Assembly (NCBI RefSeq): GCF_025847275.1
Contig: NZ_JAOZEV010000001.1
Coordinates: forward strand, 248,001-312,000
From: Flavobacterium frigoritolerans
GTDB lineage: Bacteria; Bacteroidota; Bacteroidia; Flavobacteriales; Flavobacteriaceae
DNA length: 64,000 nt
Direction: 5' to 3'
The notes under the pieces were generated by a model. The model did not search any database, was not told the DNA's origin, and saw only the letters and a program-made list of their open reading frames with translations. The stretch's first letter is position 1. Each line of letters begins with the position of its first letter. Positions 29,103 through 38,705 of this stretch are shown in pieces. The position numbers and the translations under genes are program-made.

Positions 29103-32100
29103 ATACTAAAAATTTGATGAATATTTTTTAAACTTTTTAATACACTTGTTCCACCTGAATTTGGATTCATTATATCAATTCTAAATTTAGAGAAATCAGA
29201 TAAATATCTTAGTCTCGTTACTAAACTAGCATGTCCTAATGTACCATCAGGCATCCAACCTATTTGAATGATTCTATTCTGCGCCATCTGATTAGACATC
29301 CATGGTAGAGATTCTTTCGCATCATAATTATGATAATAACCGTTCCCTAACGGGTTAGTCGAATATCCTGTCCCATTATACATCCCCATTATTCTCATAT
29401 TTTTAATCCCCCCAATGCCATTAGAATCAAGAGTATTAGCTCTTTTTAGCCAACTCAAATTATTAGCTTCCTGTCCAGAAACACCAAAATAGCTATCAAC
29501 AGATAATTTACAAGCATGTGTACAATCAAATTCAAAATTTTGATTAGTCTGGGGAATTTTCATTTGTTGATCGATGTCCCATTTTGTGTCAGAAAAATTC
29601 ACTTTGTTCGAGAAAAGAGATTTTTCTTGATACCCCATTTTTATCTCTTCCCACTTTTGACCTGACCAAAATTCTCTTCCTGAATTTTCAGCGTTAATTC
29701 CTCCTTGAATTCCTCCCATTACTCCTCCTACAATTGCTCCAGTCACAGCACCGCCCAAAACAGCTTTTAAAGTTATACTATTTCCTGTAAATGCTGCAGT
29801 AGCAATTGTTGAACCAATTCCTGATATGCCTCCAATTATGGCACCTTGATATGCACCCTGCCAAAATCCCATTGCAGGAGTACTAAATAATGAACTTGCT
29901 GCATTACCGATACCAAAAGTCACCGCAGCGCTTGCTGCACCAATAAATGTTGATTTAGCCAAGCCTCCAACACTAAAAGGGACATCTGCCAATAGAGCTG
30001 TCAAAGTATAGGAAAAAGCAGCTACAGCTGCACCAATACCTACAACTGCAAGAAAAGCAAGTTCACCGCTCGGATCAGTATATTTTAATGGATTATTAAG
30101 AACGTAGGCGTAACGATTATAGTTTTGTGTATTTTCTACCTCCTGTATAAAATTATCTGGTTGCAAAAAACGATGTAATTTCGGATCATACAAACGGCCA
30201 TTCATATTGATGAGCCCCATACTTTGTACGTGCTCATGTCCTGTATAACCACGATCCAAAACTGTTAAGCCATCCAGAGTTACACCAGCACCATTTTGTA
30301 CTTTGATTATCGCTCCCCAAGCATCATAAAGACGTTTTTCGACAATAGTTGCATTATTATCTGTAATAGCAATAATACTACCCTGATAATCACGATGTAA
30401 ATATAAATAATTTGCAGGATTTATCCCATCCGATTTTAAAACAACTGATGCCGTATAGCCATCACCACCTATATAAGTTACAAACTCTACTGTTCCTGTT
30501 GTTTCATCTTCTTTAATCTCCATCGATCCATCTCCAGAGTAATGTTTACGATAACGACGTTGTAATTTATCATCTTGTAATCCACCATAAAACATAGTGC
30601 TACGATCATTACCATCATTATAAGCAAAATTTATATAATCGTTGTAAGTTCCATCACGTCCTTGTTCTCTTATTCTTACAGGACTTTTAAAAGTATTGTA
30701 GGTAACCTCTATTCCCAATCTTGGAGCTGTATTTGCTCCAGATCCTCTATTTTGATAATACGTTAAAGATTCTGGACTTAACGTTATCGAATTATTTTGA
30801 TATGTTTTGTTAGGTACAGTATAGTTATATGTACCTACACTATTTTTAGAAATTTTACCTTTGGCATCATAACTCTGGGTTTCTGGAACTCCTTGCGCAT
30901 TATAATAACTTGTTAAACGGTCTAATTCGTCATATTTAAAATTTTCATTCCAGTTAAATAAGCTATTAGTTCGGTTGGTTAGGTTGCCTCTTTTTGGTTC
31001 AAAAGTGGTTGTTAATGTCATAATATTTACAGGAGCTGTTCCTGTTTTATCATGTTTAAACTTTTCAGCATAACCATATTGGTCATACGTATTGTTAATC
31101 ACGATACCATTTCCTAAAGAAGCACCAATGAGCTGTCCTCTTTCGTTTAGAGCATTGGTTTGCCATAAAATTTGTTGTGTCGTATCATCGACTATTTGCC
31201 AAGGAAAACCATTTTGGTACGTATTTTTTACCGTTTTAGCACTTGTTTTTCCGCTTGCTGCAGCTATTGAAGTTTCTTTGTCGGCTCTCCCGTATGTGTC
31301 ATAGGTCAGTTCTTTTGTAAAAGTTGCATAAGGAGTTGTTTCTATCGTTCGCGATATTCTTTTATAAGTATCGTATTCATAATTATTGGTAATAACACTA
31401 CTCTCAAATATATTTGTAAAAGTACTGCTTGTAATCTGGTTTAAACTATTATACGCATAAGTAGTTTTACTATCGGTATTCGTACCTTTAATTGTTTTTT
31501 CTGTTGTTTTCCCTGCATCATCATACGCAAATGAAGTAGTTCCATTAGGCGTAGTTTCTGTTTTTATTTGCCCAAAAGCATCGTAGGAATAGGTGTAGGT
31601 ACCAGCACTTGGATCAGTCATGGCAACTTTATTACCCCAACCGTCAATAGATACTGTTACTTTATTTCCTTCATAATTGGACTCTTTAAGGCTTCCGTTA
31701 GCATAATAAACAAAACTGATAGTCCCACCAGGATCGGTAGTTTGTATTTTGTTACCCAGCGCATCTACAGTAGCCGTGGTAGTTCTTCCATCATCTGTGC
31801 TAGTTGTAGTTAATCCATTATATGCTATTGTCTGTATTTTATCAGTTGGTAATGTGATTTTTGTTGGCCTCATTAAATAATCGTATTCATATAAAGTCCA
31901 TTTATCAGGAGAGGACAAACTAGGTTCACTTTCTTTAGTCTTCCTTCCTAATGCATCATAAACAACTTGTTTTGACACCATAGAATTAGCCGCAAATCCT
32001 TTTGTAGTAGTAATAACTGCTCTTCCTAATACATCAAATACAGTAATCGTTTTAGAATCCGTATTAGTTGTATTAGTTGTCATATATCCACCATCAGATC

Positions 32101-35100
32101 GTTTTTCATACACAATGTTGATAACAAGAGGTGTTTGTGAGACATTCGTACTAGTATTAGTTGTTAATTTTCCCCAATTGTCATAGGTAAAATCACTAAC
32201 CACTCCCATATAATTGGTAGATTTGGTTACTTGACCTAATGTGTTATAAGCATAATCGGTAACAAACCCCTGATGATCTGTTTTTTTAATTACAAATCGT
32301 TTCGTACTGTCATATTCATCGGTAATCGTTCGGGCAGCTACTGGGACTGAAGCAGCTGGAGCACTCACTTTTTTAGTCAATAAATTTCCTACTGTATCGT
32401 AGATCATATCCTCTATTATAGCGTAGGTATTATGTCCTTTTTTTTCTGTTTGAGTTAAATTTGTTCCTGTATAGGTATATTTTTCCTCAGATGTTCTAGT
32501 GTCTCCCGTATATATAGTGCTAGAAGAATTTACTTTCTTTGGCCTTCCTATATAATACCCGTTACCAACTCCTGTAGGGTTGTTGTCATATTGTGTATTA
32601 GTTGTATTTGTCCCCTGAAGCGTTCCTCCGCTGTATTGTCTGGATATACTTTGTGTCTCCAAACCATAATAGTTTGTACTCTCCACTGTACCATCATAAG
32701 TAAAACTGGTTTCGTTTTTTATTCCCGTAAGATGATCTTCGGTAGTTTGTTTGGTCAACAATACATTGTAAACACTACTGTTTGTTGTTGGTGCATTTTC
32801 GCTTTCTATAAAGGGATAGGCTCTAAACATACTATTACCGCTTGCTTTTGCACTAAATCCTGGTTTTAAGATTATTTGTGGTGCCTGATAATTAACATTT
32901 AAATCATTGTTTATAACTGATGATGCTGTAATCGAATTACTCGCTTTGGTAGTTGCACTAGCAATTACAGGATTTACAATATTGATATCACTAGGCATAG
33001 GGATAGATGGTGTATTGCCTCCTTTGGAATAAGTAGCAAACACATTTGTTTTGGTGCTCAACAAATCTGTTGGAATTGCAGCAAAAACGGTTGATGCATT
33101 TGTACTAGACCAGGTAATGGTATTTGCTCCTCTAAGACTAGGATCATTGTATTGAGTAGTCCATATTTTAGCGTCTGTTGGAGATAAGTACCAACTACTT
33201 CTTGTGGTTCTGGTAAAACCTACTGTACCGTAATTATAATTAGACACATAACCTCTATACCTAAAATCCTGATATTTAGAAATACCATTTATTGTTGCTG
33301 TAAGTTTAGAAACTAAAAAACTCTCTGGATTTTGAATAATTTCTATATCAGGATAAAGGGCTGTATCGCTGGAAGAATAAAAATCAGTTGTGGCATTACC
33401 AAATCTAAAATCGACAGCTTCCATAGGTTGGTACTCGATAGTTTGCGTAATGTTTCCGCTAACCTCTGTTACCGATTTTAACCTGTTATCCGTATTTACA
33501 TTTTTATTAAATTGATAATACTCAATTCTATTGTAATGTCCTCTAACAAGCACTAAATCAGTATTAGCAGCATTGTATTTGAAATTTGAAGCTATAGGGA
33601 TTGGAACATCGGGAGAATTGGAATCAAAAACCTCTGAAGCATACGTCTGTATGAAAACAGAAGCACCGACTTTGCCAATATTATTAGTAAAGCCTGTTAC
33701 TTGCCACTCGGTGTCATGGTCATTGATTGTTAATTTTGGTTTGTAGTAATTCCTCCAAACGCGTACCAAATCAGATTTCCCATCCTTATTGATGTCTATT
33801 GCATAGTAATTACTATAATGTCTTTGTGTTTTATAATCGTCATTTGTATCAGGTCTGTATTCTACAATATTATGAGCTTCTTTAGTAAAAAAATCCCCCC
33901 CAGCTGCATTTGAATTACTGTAATAGATGTGCCATTTTGCATGATCTGCACCTTCTCCTCCCTCTGTATCGGGTATCATAATATCTGTTTTTCCATCTCC
34001 ATTATAATCCCCAATAAGAATCTGTTTCGTCTTAGAATATTTATCTAAATTTCCTGTTCCGATAATTTCTACTTCATGCCATGGAGCTGCTGTTAGCTGT
34101 TTGATGCTTACAATACGATAGTCTTTAGTTGTATTATCAATGAACAAAATATCCGTTTTTCCATCACCATTAAAATCTGCTACAAATTTATTTTCGTATT
34201 GTTTGCAAAAAACAAGTTCTGTCATAGTCATAAAATCTTTACTATTTAACTCAGTTGAAGCATTTGGGGCTAAGTTTAAATAATAAGTAAAATTAGGACA
34301 ATAGCCAATACTCGTATTTTTAAAAACACAAGTACACATTAATGGCTCTCCATTTGGGCCAAAACAAGGGCCATCCATTTCATAGTGATCAGTCTGTAAA
34401 TACTGAAATATTATCACTTCAGAAATACCATCACCATTGAAATCTCCCTCAATATATTGGTTGTTAAGATTAGTAAGATCAGTAACAGTGATTCCGCCTC
34501 CGTGTTCTGGAGCTCCTCCACCTCCAGTAATGCATTCCTCTTTATATACCAAGTTTGAAATGGGCACTGATTTTGAATTTACTAGATTTACAGTATTGTT
34601 ACTGAGATTATAATAATTAAAGGTAATTGAATTAAGCTCTTCAACAGGATTTATCATACTGCTGAATTGATTCAGTTTCCCACTTGTTAAAGTTGTTGCT
34701 GCAAAAGTTTTATTAGTAGAAGTCAAAAAAGGCATAACAATAGGAGCGTTACCACTATTTTCTTGGAACAGTTTTGTATAAACTTTATCGCCCATAGCAA
34801 AATCCAATCGCCCATCACCATCAAAATCTCCTGCTACATCTACTCTATCAAAAGCAAGGTTATTTGTATATTCTTTTTCAATTCTTGTAGTCTTGGTTTC
34901 CGTGTTATCATACTTAAATATAACAGGATTAGAAGCTTCATCCTGCCCATTATATTCTTGTATCTGAGTTATTCTTTCATAACCTAAAATAGGGTCTGCT
35001 TCCTGAGTAAGTTTATACCTCCTAAATAAGGTATTATTTGCAGAAACTTGTATGTTATCCAAAATTTGGGTTGCATATACAGGGGCTCCATTTGCATAAT

Positions 35101-35809
35101 CTTTCTCTATTCTTTTTGATCCTCTGTAATTAAAAACTATCTTATTTTCAGCTGTAATTCCTGCTATAGTATTCCCACTAAAAGCAATAGTATTAATATA
35201 CAATTGATTAGTGTTATTGTAAGTTACTGTTTTATAATTGTAACTAATATAATTTCCATTAGAATCTTCATAACGTACAATATACCACGAGTTCACAGAA
35301 ATCGAGTTTTGAAGATTTCCAGATCCTTGAGAACCATACCAACTTCTTGAACCATCGGGAGCCGTTACAACAAAATAAGTTGTAGTTCCTTCTTTATTTA
35401 ATTCAATCTTAGTATTGCTTTTATATTCTGTTTCATAGGTTGATCCAGTTACCCAATAGGTTCCGGTTTTTAATAATAATCGCTGTCCATCAAGAGCGAG
35501 TTTGTCGTTGTCATCAAAATCGACTCCATCAGTAAAGCCATCAATATCCCTTCTGGTTGCCATGCGGCTAATCGCAGAAATACTATTAATGCTCCAGCCT
35601 TGTCCAGCTATCCCTCCTCTAACACCACTACTATAGGTAAGATTTATGATTGGTGCTACGCTTTTTATACTTGGCGGGATAGCAATAGGTAAAGTATAGG
35701 TTGCTGTACCTGAGTTCGAAATTTGTAATTCTCCTTTGGTATCTGTAAAATTCTGAGAAAATGTTAAATGAGTAACAAAAAATAAAAGTAGTAAGTAAAA
35801 TTGCTTCAT
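29090..35809 (-). CDS. giant SpvB/FG-GAP/RHS-repeat protein with C39-like peptidase C-terminus
   Basis: A 2239-residue exported protein. Order of parts: signal peptide (residues 1-18, LLLLFFVTHLTFSQ); SpvB/TcdB-like N-terminal region (about 20-300, with SYSSG-type start LTYSSGVRGGIAGQGWSI); five calcium-loop FG-GAP/VCBS units of the DxDGDG type near 322, 455, 545, 600 and 672; many YD repeats from about 1135 to 1750 (YDTVGN, YDALGRK, YDAFGQ); the RHS core from about 1800 (YLHRDYQGSIIAI) to DPSGE at 1912-1916. The variable C-terminus (1917-2239) first has glycine-rich hydrophobic stretches, then EFDCTHACKLSVDSYFG (Cys2096), GHASLV (His2193) and MNPNSGG (Asn2215), the spacing and pattern of C39/papain-like cysteine peptidases. 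The coupled downstream gene may be its immunity gene. Delivery route is not shown; no T9SS domain is present in this chain. Confidence 0.88.
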   Translation of the reverse strand: MKQFYLLLLFFVTHLTFSQNFTDTKGELQISNSGTATYTLPIAIPPSIKSVAPIINLTYSSGVRGGIAGQGWSINSISAISRMATRRDIDGFTDGVDFDDNDKLALDGQRLLLKTGTYWVTGSTYETEYKSNTKIELNKEGTTTYFVVTAPDGSRSWYGSQGSGNLQNSISVNSWYIVRYEDSNGNYISYNYKTVTYNNTNQLYINTIAFSGNTIAGITAENKIVFNYRGSKRIEKDYANGAPVYATQILDNIQVSANNTLFRRYKLTQEADPILGYERITQIQEYNGQDEASNPVIFKYDNTETKTTRIEKEYTNNLAFDRVDVAGDFDGDGRLDFAMGDKVYTKLFQENSGNAPIVMPFLTSTNKTFAATTLTSGKLNQFSSMINPVEELNSITFNYYNLSNNTVNLVNSKSVPISNLVYKEECITGGGGAPEHGGGITVTDLTNLNNQYIEGDFNGDGISEVIIFQYLQTDHYEMDGPCFGPNGEPLMCTCVFKNTSIGYCPNFTYYLNLAPNASTELNSKDFMTMTELVFCKQYENKFVADFNGDGKTDILFIDNTTKDYRIVSIKQLTAAPWHEVEIIGTGNLDKYSKTKQILIGDYNGDGKTDIMIPDTEGGEGADHAKWHIYYSNSNAAGGDFFTKEAHNIVEYRPDTNDDYKTQRHYSNYYAIDINKDGKSDLVRVWRNYYKPKLTINDHDTEWQVTGFTNNIGKVGASVFIQTYASEVFDSNSPDVPIPIASNFKYNAANTDLVLVRGHYNRIEYYQFNKNVNTDNRLKSVTEVSGNITQTIEYQPMEAVDFRFGNATTDFYSSSDTALYPDIEIIQNPESFLVSKLTATINGISKYQDFRYRGYVSNYNYGTVGFTRTTRSSWYLSPTDAKIWTTQYNDPSLRGANTITWSSTNASTVFAAIPTDLLSTKTNVFATYSKGGNTPSIPMPSDINIVNPVIASATTKASNSITASSVINNDLNVNYQAPQIILKPGFSAKASGNSMFRAYPFIESENAPTTNSSVYNVLLTKQTTEDHLTGIKNETSFTYDGTVESTNYYGLETQSISRQYSGGTLQGTNTTNTQYDNNPTGVGNGYYIGRPKKVNSSSTIYTGDTRTSEEKYTYTGTNLTQTEKKGHNTYAIIEDMIYDTVGNLLTKKVSAPAASVPVAARTITDEYDSTKRFVIKKTDHQGFVTDYAYNTLGQVTKSTNYMGVVSDFTYDNWGKLTTNTSTNVSQTPLVINIVYEKRSDGGYMTTNTTNTDSKTITVFDVLGRAVITTTKGFAANSMVSKQVVYDALGRKTKESEPSLSSPDKWTLYEYDYLMRPTKITLPTDKIQTIAYNGLTTTSTDDGRTTTATVDALGNKIQTTDPGGTISFVYYANGSLKESNYEGNKVTVSIDGWGNKVAMTDPSAGTYTYSYDAFGQIKTETTPNGTTSFAYDDAGKTTEKTIKGTNTDSKTTYAYNSLNQITSSTFTNIFESSVITNNYEYDTYKRISRTIETTPYATFTKELTYDTYGRADKETSIAAASGKTSAKTVKNTYQNGFPWQIVDDTTQQILWQTNALNERGQLIGASLGNGIVINNTYDQYGYAEKFKHDKTGTAPVNIMTLTTTFEPKRGNLTNRTNSLFNWNENFKYDELDRLTSYYNAQGVPETQSYDAKGKISKNSVGTYNYTVPNKTYQNNSITLSPESLTYYQNRGSGANTAPRLGIEVTYNTFKSPVRIREQGRDGTYNDYINFAYNDGNDRSTMFYGGLQDDKLQRRYRKHYSGDGSMEIKEDETTGTVEFVTYIGGDGYTASVVLKSDGINPANYLYLHRDYQGSIIAITDNNATIVEKRLYDAWGAIIKVQNGAGVTLDGLTVLDRGYTGHEHVQSMGLINMNGRLYDPKLHRFLQPDNFIQEVENTQNYNRYAYVLNNPLKYTDPSGELAFLAVVGIGAAVAAFSYTLTALLADVPFSVGGLAKSTFIGAASAAVTFGIGNAASSLFSTPAMGFWQGAYQGAIIGGISGIGSTIATAAFTGNSITLKAVLGGAVTGAIVGGVMGGIQGGINAENSGREFWSGQKWEEIKMGYQEKSLFSNKVNFSDTKWDIDQQMKIPQTNQNFEFDCTHACKLSVDSYFGVSGQEANNLSWLKRANTLDSNGIGGIKNMRIMGMYNGTGYSTNPLGNGYYHNYDAKESLPWMSNQMAQNRIIQIGWMPDGTLGHASLVTRLRYLSDFSKFRIDIMNPNSGGTSVLKSLKNIHQIFSIWKQ

Positions 35810-35813
35810 ATAA

Positions 35814-36266
35814 TTATTGCTTGATAATTTTTATTGTTTTTTGATCTCCGCTGGTATATATTAAAGCAACTATGTATACACCTGTTGGGTAACTCTGAAA
35901 AGAAATATTTTGAGTGTTTATTTTTTTGGTTTTATGGTAGGTATTTAGTGTTTGTCCGTTTAAACCGTACACCACTATAGATGAAACACTATTACCGTCT
36001 TTTAATTCCCATTTAAGATATAATTCTTCTCTTACAGGGTTTGGATAGTAAGATATAACATCTTCAGGAGAGAACTTTTGTAAGTCCTCATCTGTAATTG
36101 CATCAATCTCTTTGGGGATTTCTTTAGACATTTTGGCTGTACATCCTGAAAGGCATAATTCTCTCAAAGTTTGGTTGCCAGCAGCATCATAATTGAATGT
36201 GATTTTTTGCTGAGCAACTATATTTATCGAAAATCCGAACAGAATTAATAGTAAATAATATTTCAT
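35814..36266 (-). CDS. small T9SS cargo protein with a single YD repeat
   Basis: A 150-residue protein whose stop codon lies 4 bp before the start of the Rhs gene. After a signal peptide (YYLLLILFGFSINIVAQ) comes ITFNYDAAGNQTLRELC, a lone YD/RHS-type repeat, then an acidic linker. From about residue 70 to the end it is a type A T9SS sorting domain: YYPNPVREELYLKW, VVYGLNGQTL, YPTGVYIVALIYTSGDQKTI and a final KIIKQ. It should be exported by Sec, then secreted by T9SS with the domain removed. The tight spacing and the shared YD motif suggest that it works with the Rhs protein, perhaps as a secretion adaptor; this is not proven. Confidence 0.8.
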   Translation of the reverse strand: MKYYLLLILFGFSINIVAQQKITFNYDAAGNQTLRELCLSGCTAKMSKEIPKEIDAITDEDLQKFSPEDVISYYPNPVREELYLKWELKDGNSVSSIVVYGLNGQTLNTYHKTKKINTQNISFQSYPTGVYIVALIYTSGDQKTIKIIKQ

Positions 36267-36286
36267 AGTTTTGTAACGTTACTGTT

Positions 36287-37321
36287 TTATTTCTTCTCTA
36301 TTATCTTCTTCATTTGAGCTTTTAACTCTTCCATATCTTTATTCTGCTGAATTAAATAAAGAGTCAGTTCTTCTATTTTTTCCTGTTGGATTTTTACCAT
36401 TTCACCTAACTCTAAACCTTTTTCTGTAACTTCTTTAGCAGAAGGCATATTTGGTAAATGGCCATTTTTATTTATAAATTTTTCAACTTCTTTTAAATTA
36501 GGCAATTTATAATCTTTACTAAAAACATAATCTGCCCAAGTGCTGTAAACTTTTATTTCTTCTGCTCTTATCTTTCCTTTTACAGAAAGTCTATAGGTAT
36601 CTGCTCCATCTACAAAATTTGAGGTTCCGATACTCATATTTCCCATAGATACTATATTCCCTTCTATAAGAGCACTACCTGAACCATCTAAAAATGTTGC
36701 CCCACATGTACCTCTTTTTACTATCAACTTATATTTTGCATTTTCATCAGGTGTTAGGTTTTCATAACTTGAACCAATAATTAATTTAGTATTTGCCTGA
36801 GGAATAGAGATATGACTAAAATTACATCCGTCTGGAGTATTCTCTTCTGCAACTTTAAATGCATTTCTCTGTTTAGCATCATTTACTTCAAGGCCTCCGT
36901 ATCCACCTGTCTCCGCATAAACCCTAAATCTTTGATTATCAGACCTGTCATCAATAGAAAACCAAAACCTCGATTTATTATTAATATTTGAAGTTGGATA
37001 ATCAAAAAAATTCATCATTCTACTAGTGGCACTAACAAAATTACCTGCTGAAAAAACGTTACTCTTCACGTTTCTTTCATTTGCATCAATAAAAATTTGT
37101 CCATCAGGTAAACTATTAGTAAACACTCCTTTTTTTGCTTTGACTTCTCCATTAACTTCTAATGTCGATGTTGGATTATTAGTCCCAATACCCACATTAG
37201 TATTAGAAGTTGGTGAGTTTGGTAAAATACCACCACCTGTACCTGTACTAATTTGTGCATTTGTAGTAATAGTACTTAATATAAATATTCCAAAAGATAA
37301 AAGAGTAAAGGTTGGTTTCAT
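36287..37321 (-). CDS. secreted surface protein with NGHLPNMPSAKEV-type C-terminus, copy B
   Basis: A 344-residue paralogue of the protein at 26375-27370. I start it at ATG 37321, giving the signal peptide FTLLSFGIFILSTITTNAQ; the ATG at 37378 would add 19 residues before the signal. GIGTNNPTSTLEVNGEV follows, then a middle part unrelated to copy A. The C-terminus again has YRLSVKGKIRAEEIKVYSTW, KNGHLPNMPSAKEVTEKGLE and a charged coiled coil ending in KKIIEKK. It lies 20 bp upstream of the YD/T9SS gene, so it may head the transcript of the Rhs cassette. Confidence 0.7.
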   Translation of the reverse strand: MKPTFTLLSFGIFILSTITTNAQISTGTGGGILPNSPTSNTNVGIGTNNPTSTLEVNGEVKAKKGVFTNSLPDGQIFIDANERNVKSNVFSAGNFVSATSRMMNFFDYPTSNINNKSRFWFSIDDRSDNQRFRVYAETGGYGGLEVNDAKQRNAFKVAEENTPDGCNFSHISIPQANTKLIIGSSYENLTPDENAKYKLIVKRGTCGATFLDGSGSALIEGNIVSMGNMSIGTSNFVDGADTYRLSVKGKIRAEEIKVYSTWADYVFSKDYKLPNLKEVEKFINKNGHLPNMPSAKEVTEKGLELGEMVKIQQEKIEELTLYLIQQNKDMEELKAQMKKIIEKK

Positions 37322-37604
37322 TTTATTGTAGTTTTGTTTGTAGATTAATTCTCTCAAACATACTAAATAAAATTGCATGAAAACAAAAAAAATTAAGATT
37401 TTCTTAACTAATTAATTTTATATCTCAAATACATGAAAATGCTAATAGATAAAGAAAACGATTTATAACCTATGCTATATCAGCTCAGTTTTTTATAATT
37501 TTTGTCAAGGTTTTATAATACCAATTTTCAACATTACACTCAAACTATTTAAGGAAGAAATTTTAAATAGATTGGTCTGAGTATATTTTTTAACGAAATT
37601 CAAA

Positions 37605-38705
37605 CTAGTATTTATTAATTATTTCGATAATAAAACTGACTTCTACATCTGTCAAAATTGGACTTATTGGCAAACTTAAAACTTCATTATGTATTTTTTC
37701 GGTAATAGGAAAAGATAAATTATTCCATTGTAGGAATGCTTTTTGCTTATGTGGAGGAACAGGATAATGAATCATGGCTTGAATATCATTCTCTAATAAA
37801 TAAGCTTGTAAATCGTCTCTTTTTTCAGTTCGAATAACAAATAAATGGAATACATGATTCTCTGAAAAATCCCAAAAGGGTAATATTATTTTTTCATTTT
37901 TAATCTCAGTCAAATATCTCTTCGCAATATTTCTTCGTAGCTCATTTTCAGCATCCAAATTCGGTAATTTCACATTTAGGAATGCAGCTTGTAATTCGTC
38001 TAATCGCGAATTTACACCAACAAAATCATTATAATATTTTGTTTCTGAACCATAATTACGAAGCGAAAATAAAATCTTTGCCAACTCTGAGTCGTTGGTT
38101 GTGATTGCACCGCCGTCTCCCAAAGCGCCTAAATTTTTCCCTGGGTAAAAACTGTATGCAACGCTTGATCTTTGATTGCCGATTACTGATGGCTGATTGC
38201 TAATTGCCCCATGGGATTGTGCTGCGTCTTCAACAACTAAAAGATTACTTACATAGGCTATCTCATTTATTGCATCCATTTCTGCCAATTGTCCATATAG
38301 ATGAACTACTAAAATCGCTTTAGTTTTTGGTGTGATTTTTTCCTGAATTAAATCTGGATTAAGATTATACGTTTCTAACTTTGGCTCGACCAAAACCGGA
38401 ACTAAATCGGCTTGCAAAATAGCTAGAATACTGGCTATATATGTATTTGCAGGAACAATAACTTCATCCCCTTTTTGTAATTTCCCTAACTGAATGTATG
38501 ATTTAAAAATTAACGTTAAAGCATCCAGACCATTTCCCACTCCGATACAATGTTTTGCACCACAATACGCTGCAAAAGATGCTTCGAATGTTTTGACTTC
38601 TTTACCTAAAATATACCAACCATTATCCAAAACTGCATTCATTTTTTCTTGAAATACCTTTTTGTATGGCTCGTTTATTTTCTTTAAATCTAAAAAAGAA
38701 ATCAT
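37605..38705 (-). CDS. DegT/DnrJ/EryC1/StrS-type sugar aminotransferase (FdtB-like)
   Basis: A 366-residue PLP enzyme that should transaminate a 3-keto-6-deoxy dTDP-sugar. It begins [16 protein letters not shown], has [13 protein letters not shown] and [15 protein letters not shown], the PLP-contact [11 protein letters not shown], and the Schiff-base lysine Lys186 in [31 protein letters not shown] and HYPVPPHKQ complete the FdtB-like pattern. Just before the active site, residues about 166-179 are encoded by a heptameric repeat (38168-38209) that replaces the usual GKK-G-GD loop; activity may be affected. Its start overlaps the acyltransferase gene by 4 bp. It would use the product of the FdtA-like enzyme at 21969. 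Confidence 0.88.
   Translation of the reverse strand: MISFLDLKKINEPYKKVFQEKMNAVLDNGWYILGKEVKTFEASFAAYCGAKHCIGVGNGLDALTLIFKSYIQLGKLQKGDEVIVPANTYIASILAILQADLVPVLVEPKLETYNLNPDLIQEKITPKTKAILVVHLYGQLAEMDAINEIAYVSNLLVVEDAAQSHGAISNQPSVIGNQRSSVAYSFYPGKNLGALGDGGAITTNDSELAKILFSLRNYGSETKYYNDFVGVNSRLDELQAAFLNVKLPNLDAENELRRNIAKRYLTEIKNEKIILPFWDFSENHVFHLFVIRTEKRDDLQAYLLENDIQAMIHYPVPPHKQKAFLQWNNLSFPITEKIHNEVLSLPISPILTDVEVSFIIEIINKY
38168..38209. repeat. heptameric tandem repeat inside the aminotransferase gene
   Basis: Six consecutive 7-bp units on the plus strand: ATCTTTG, ATTGCCG, ATTACTG, ATGGCTG, ATTGCTA, ATTGCCC. The 42 bp keep the reading frame and encode about 14 residues ahead of the PLP lysine. 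Confidence 0.75.

Noticed and set aside
26375..37321. Island considered as a prophage because of tail-fibre-like proteins
   Set aside because: No capsid, portal, terminase, integrase or lysis genes; the proteins have signal peptides and Bacteroidota surface-protein endings.
37322..37378. Longer start for surface-protein copy B
   Set aside because: Adds 19 residues before the signal peptide, with no similarity to copy A in that part.
37545..37570. Hairpin CTATTTAA/TTAAATAG after the aminotransferase gene considered as a terminator
   Set aside because: Short, only AU pairs apart from the ends, no T run on either strand.
38168..38209. Heptameric repeat considered as a CRISPR or phage attachment site
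   Set aside because: Units are only 7 bp, without spacers, and lie in a coding frame.
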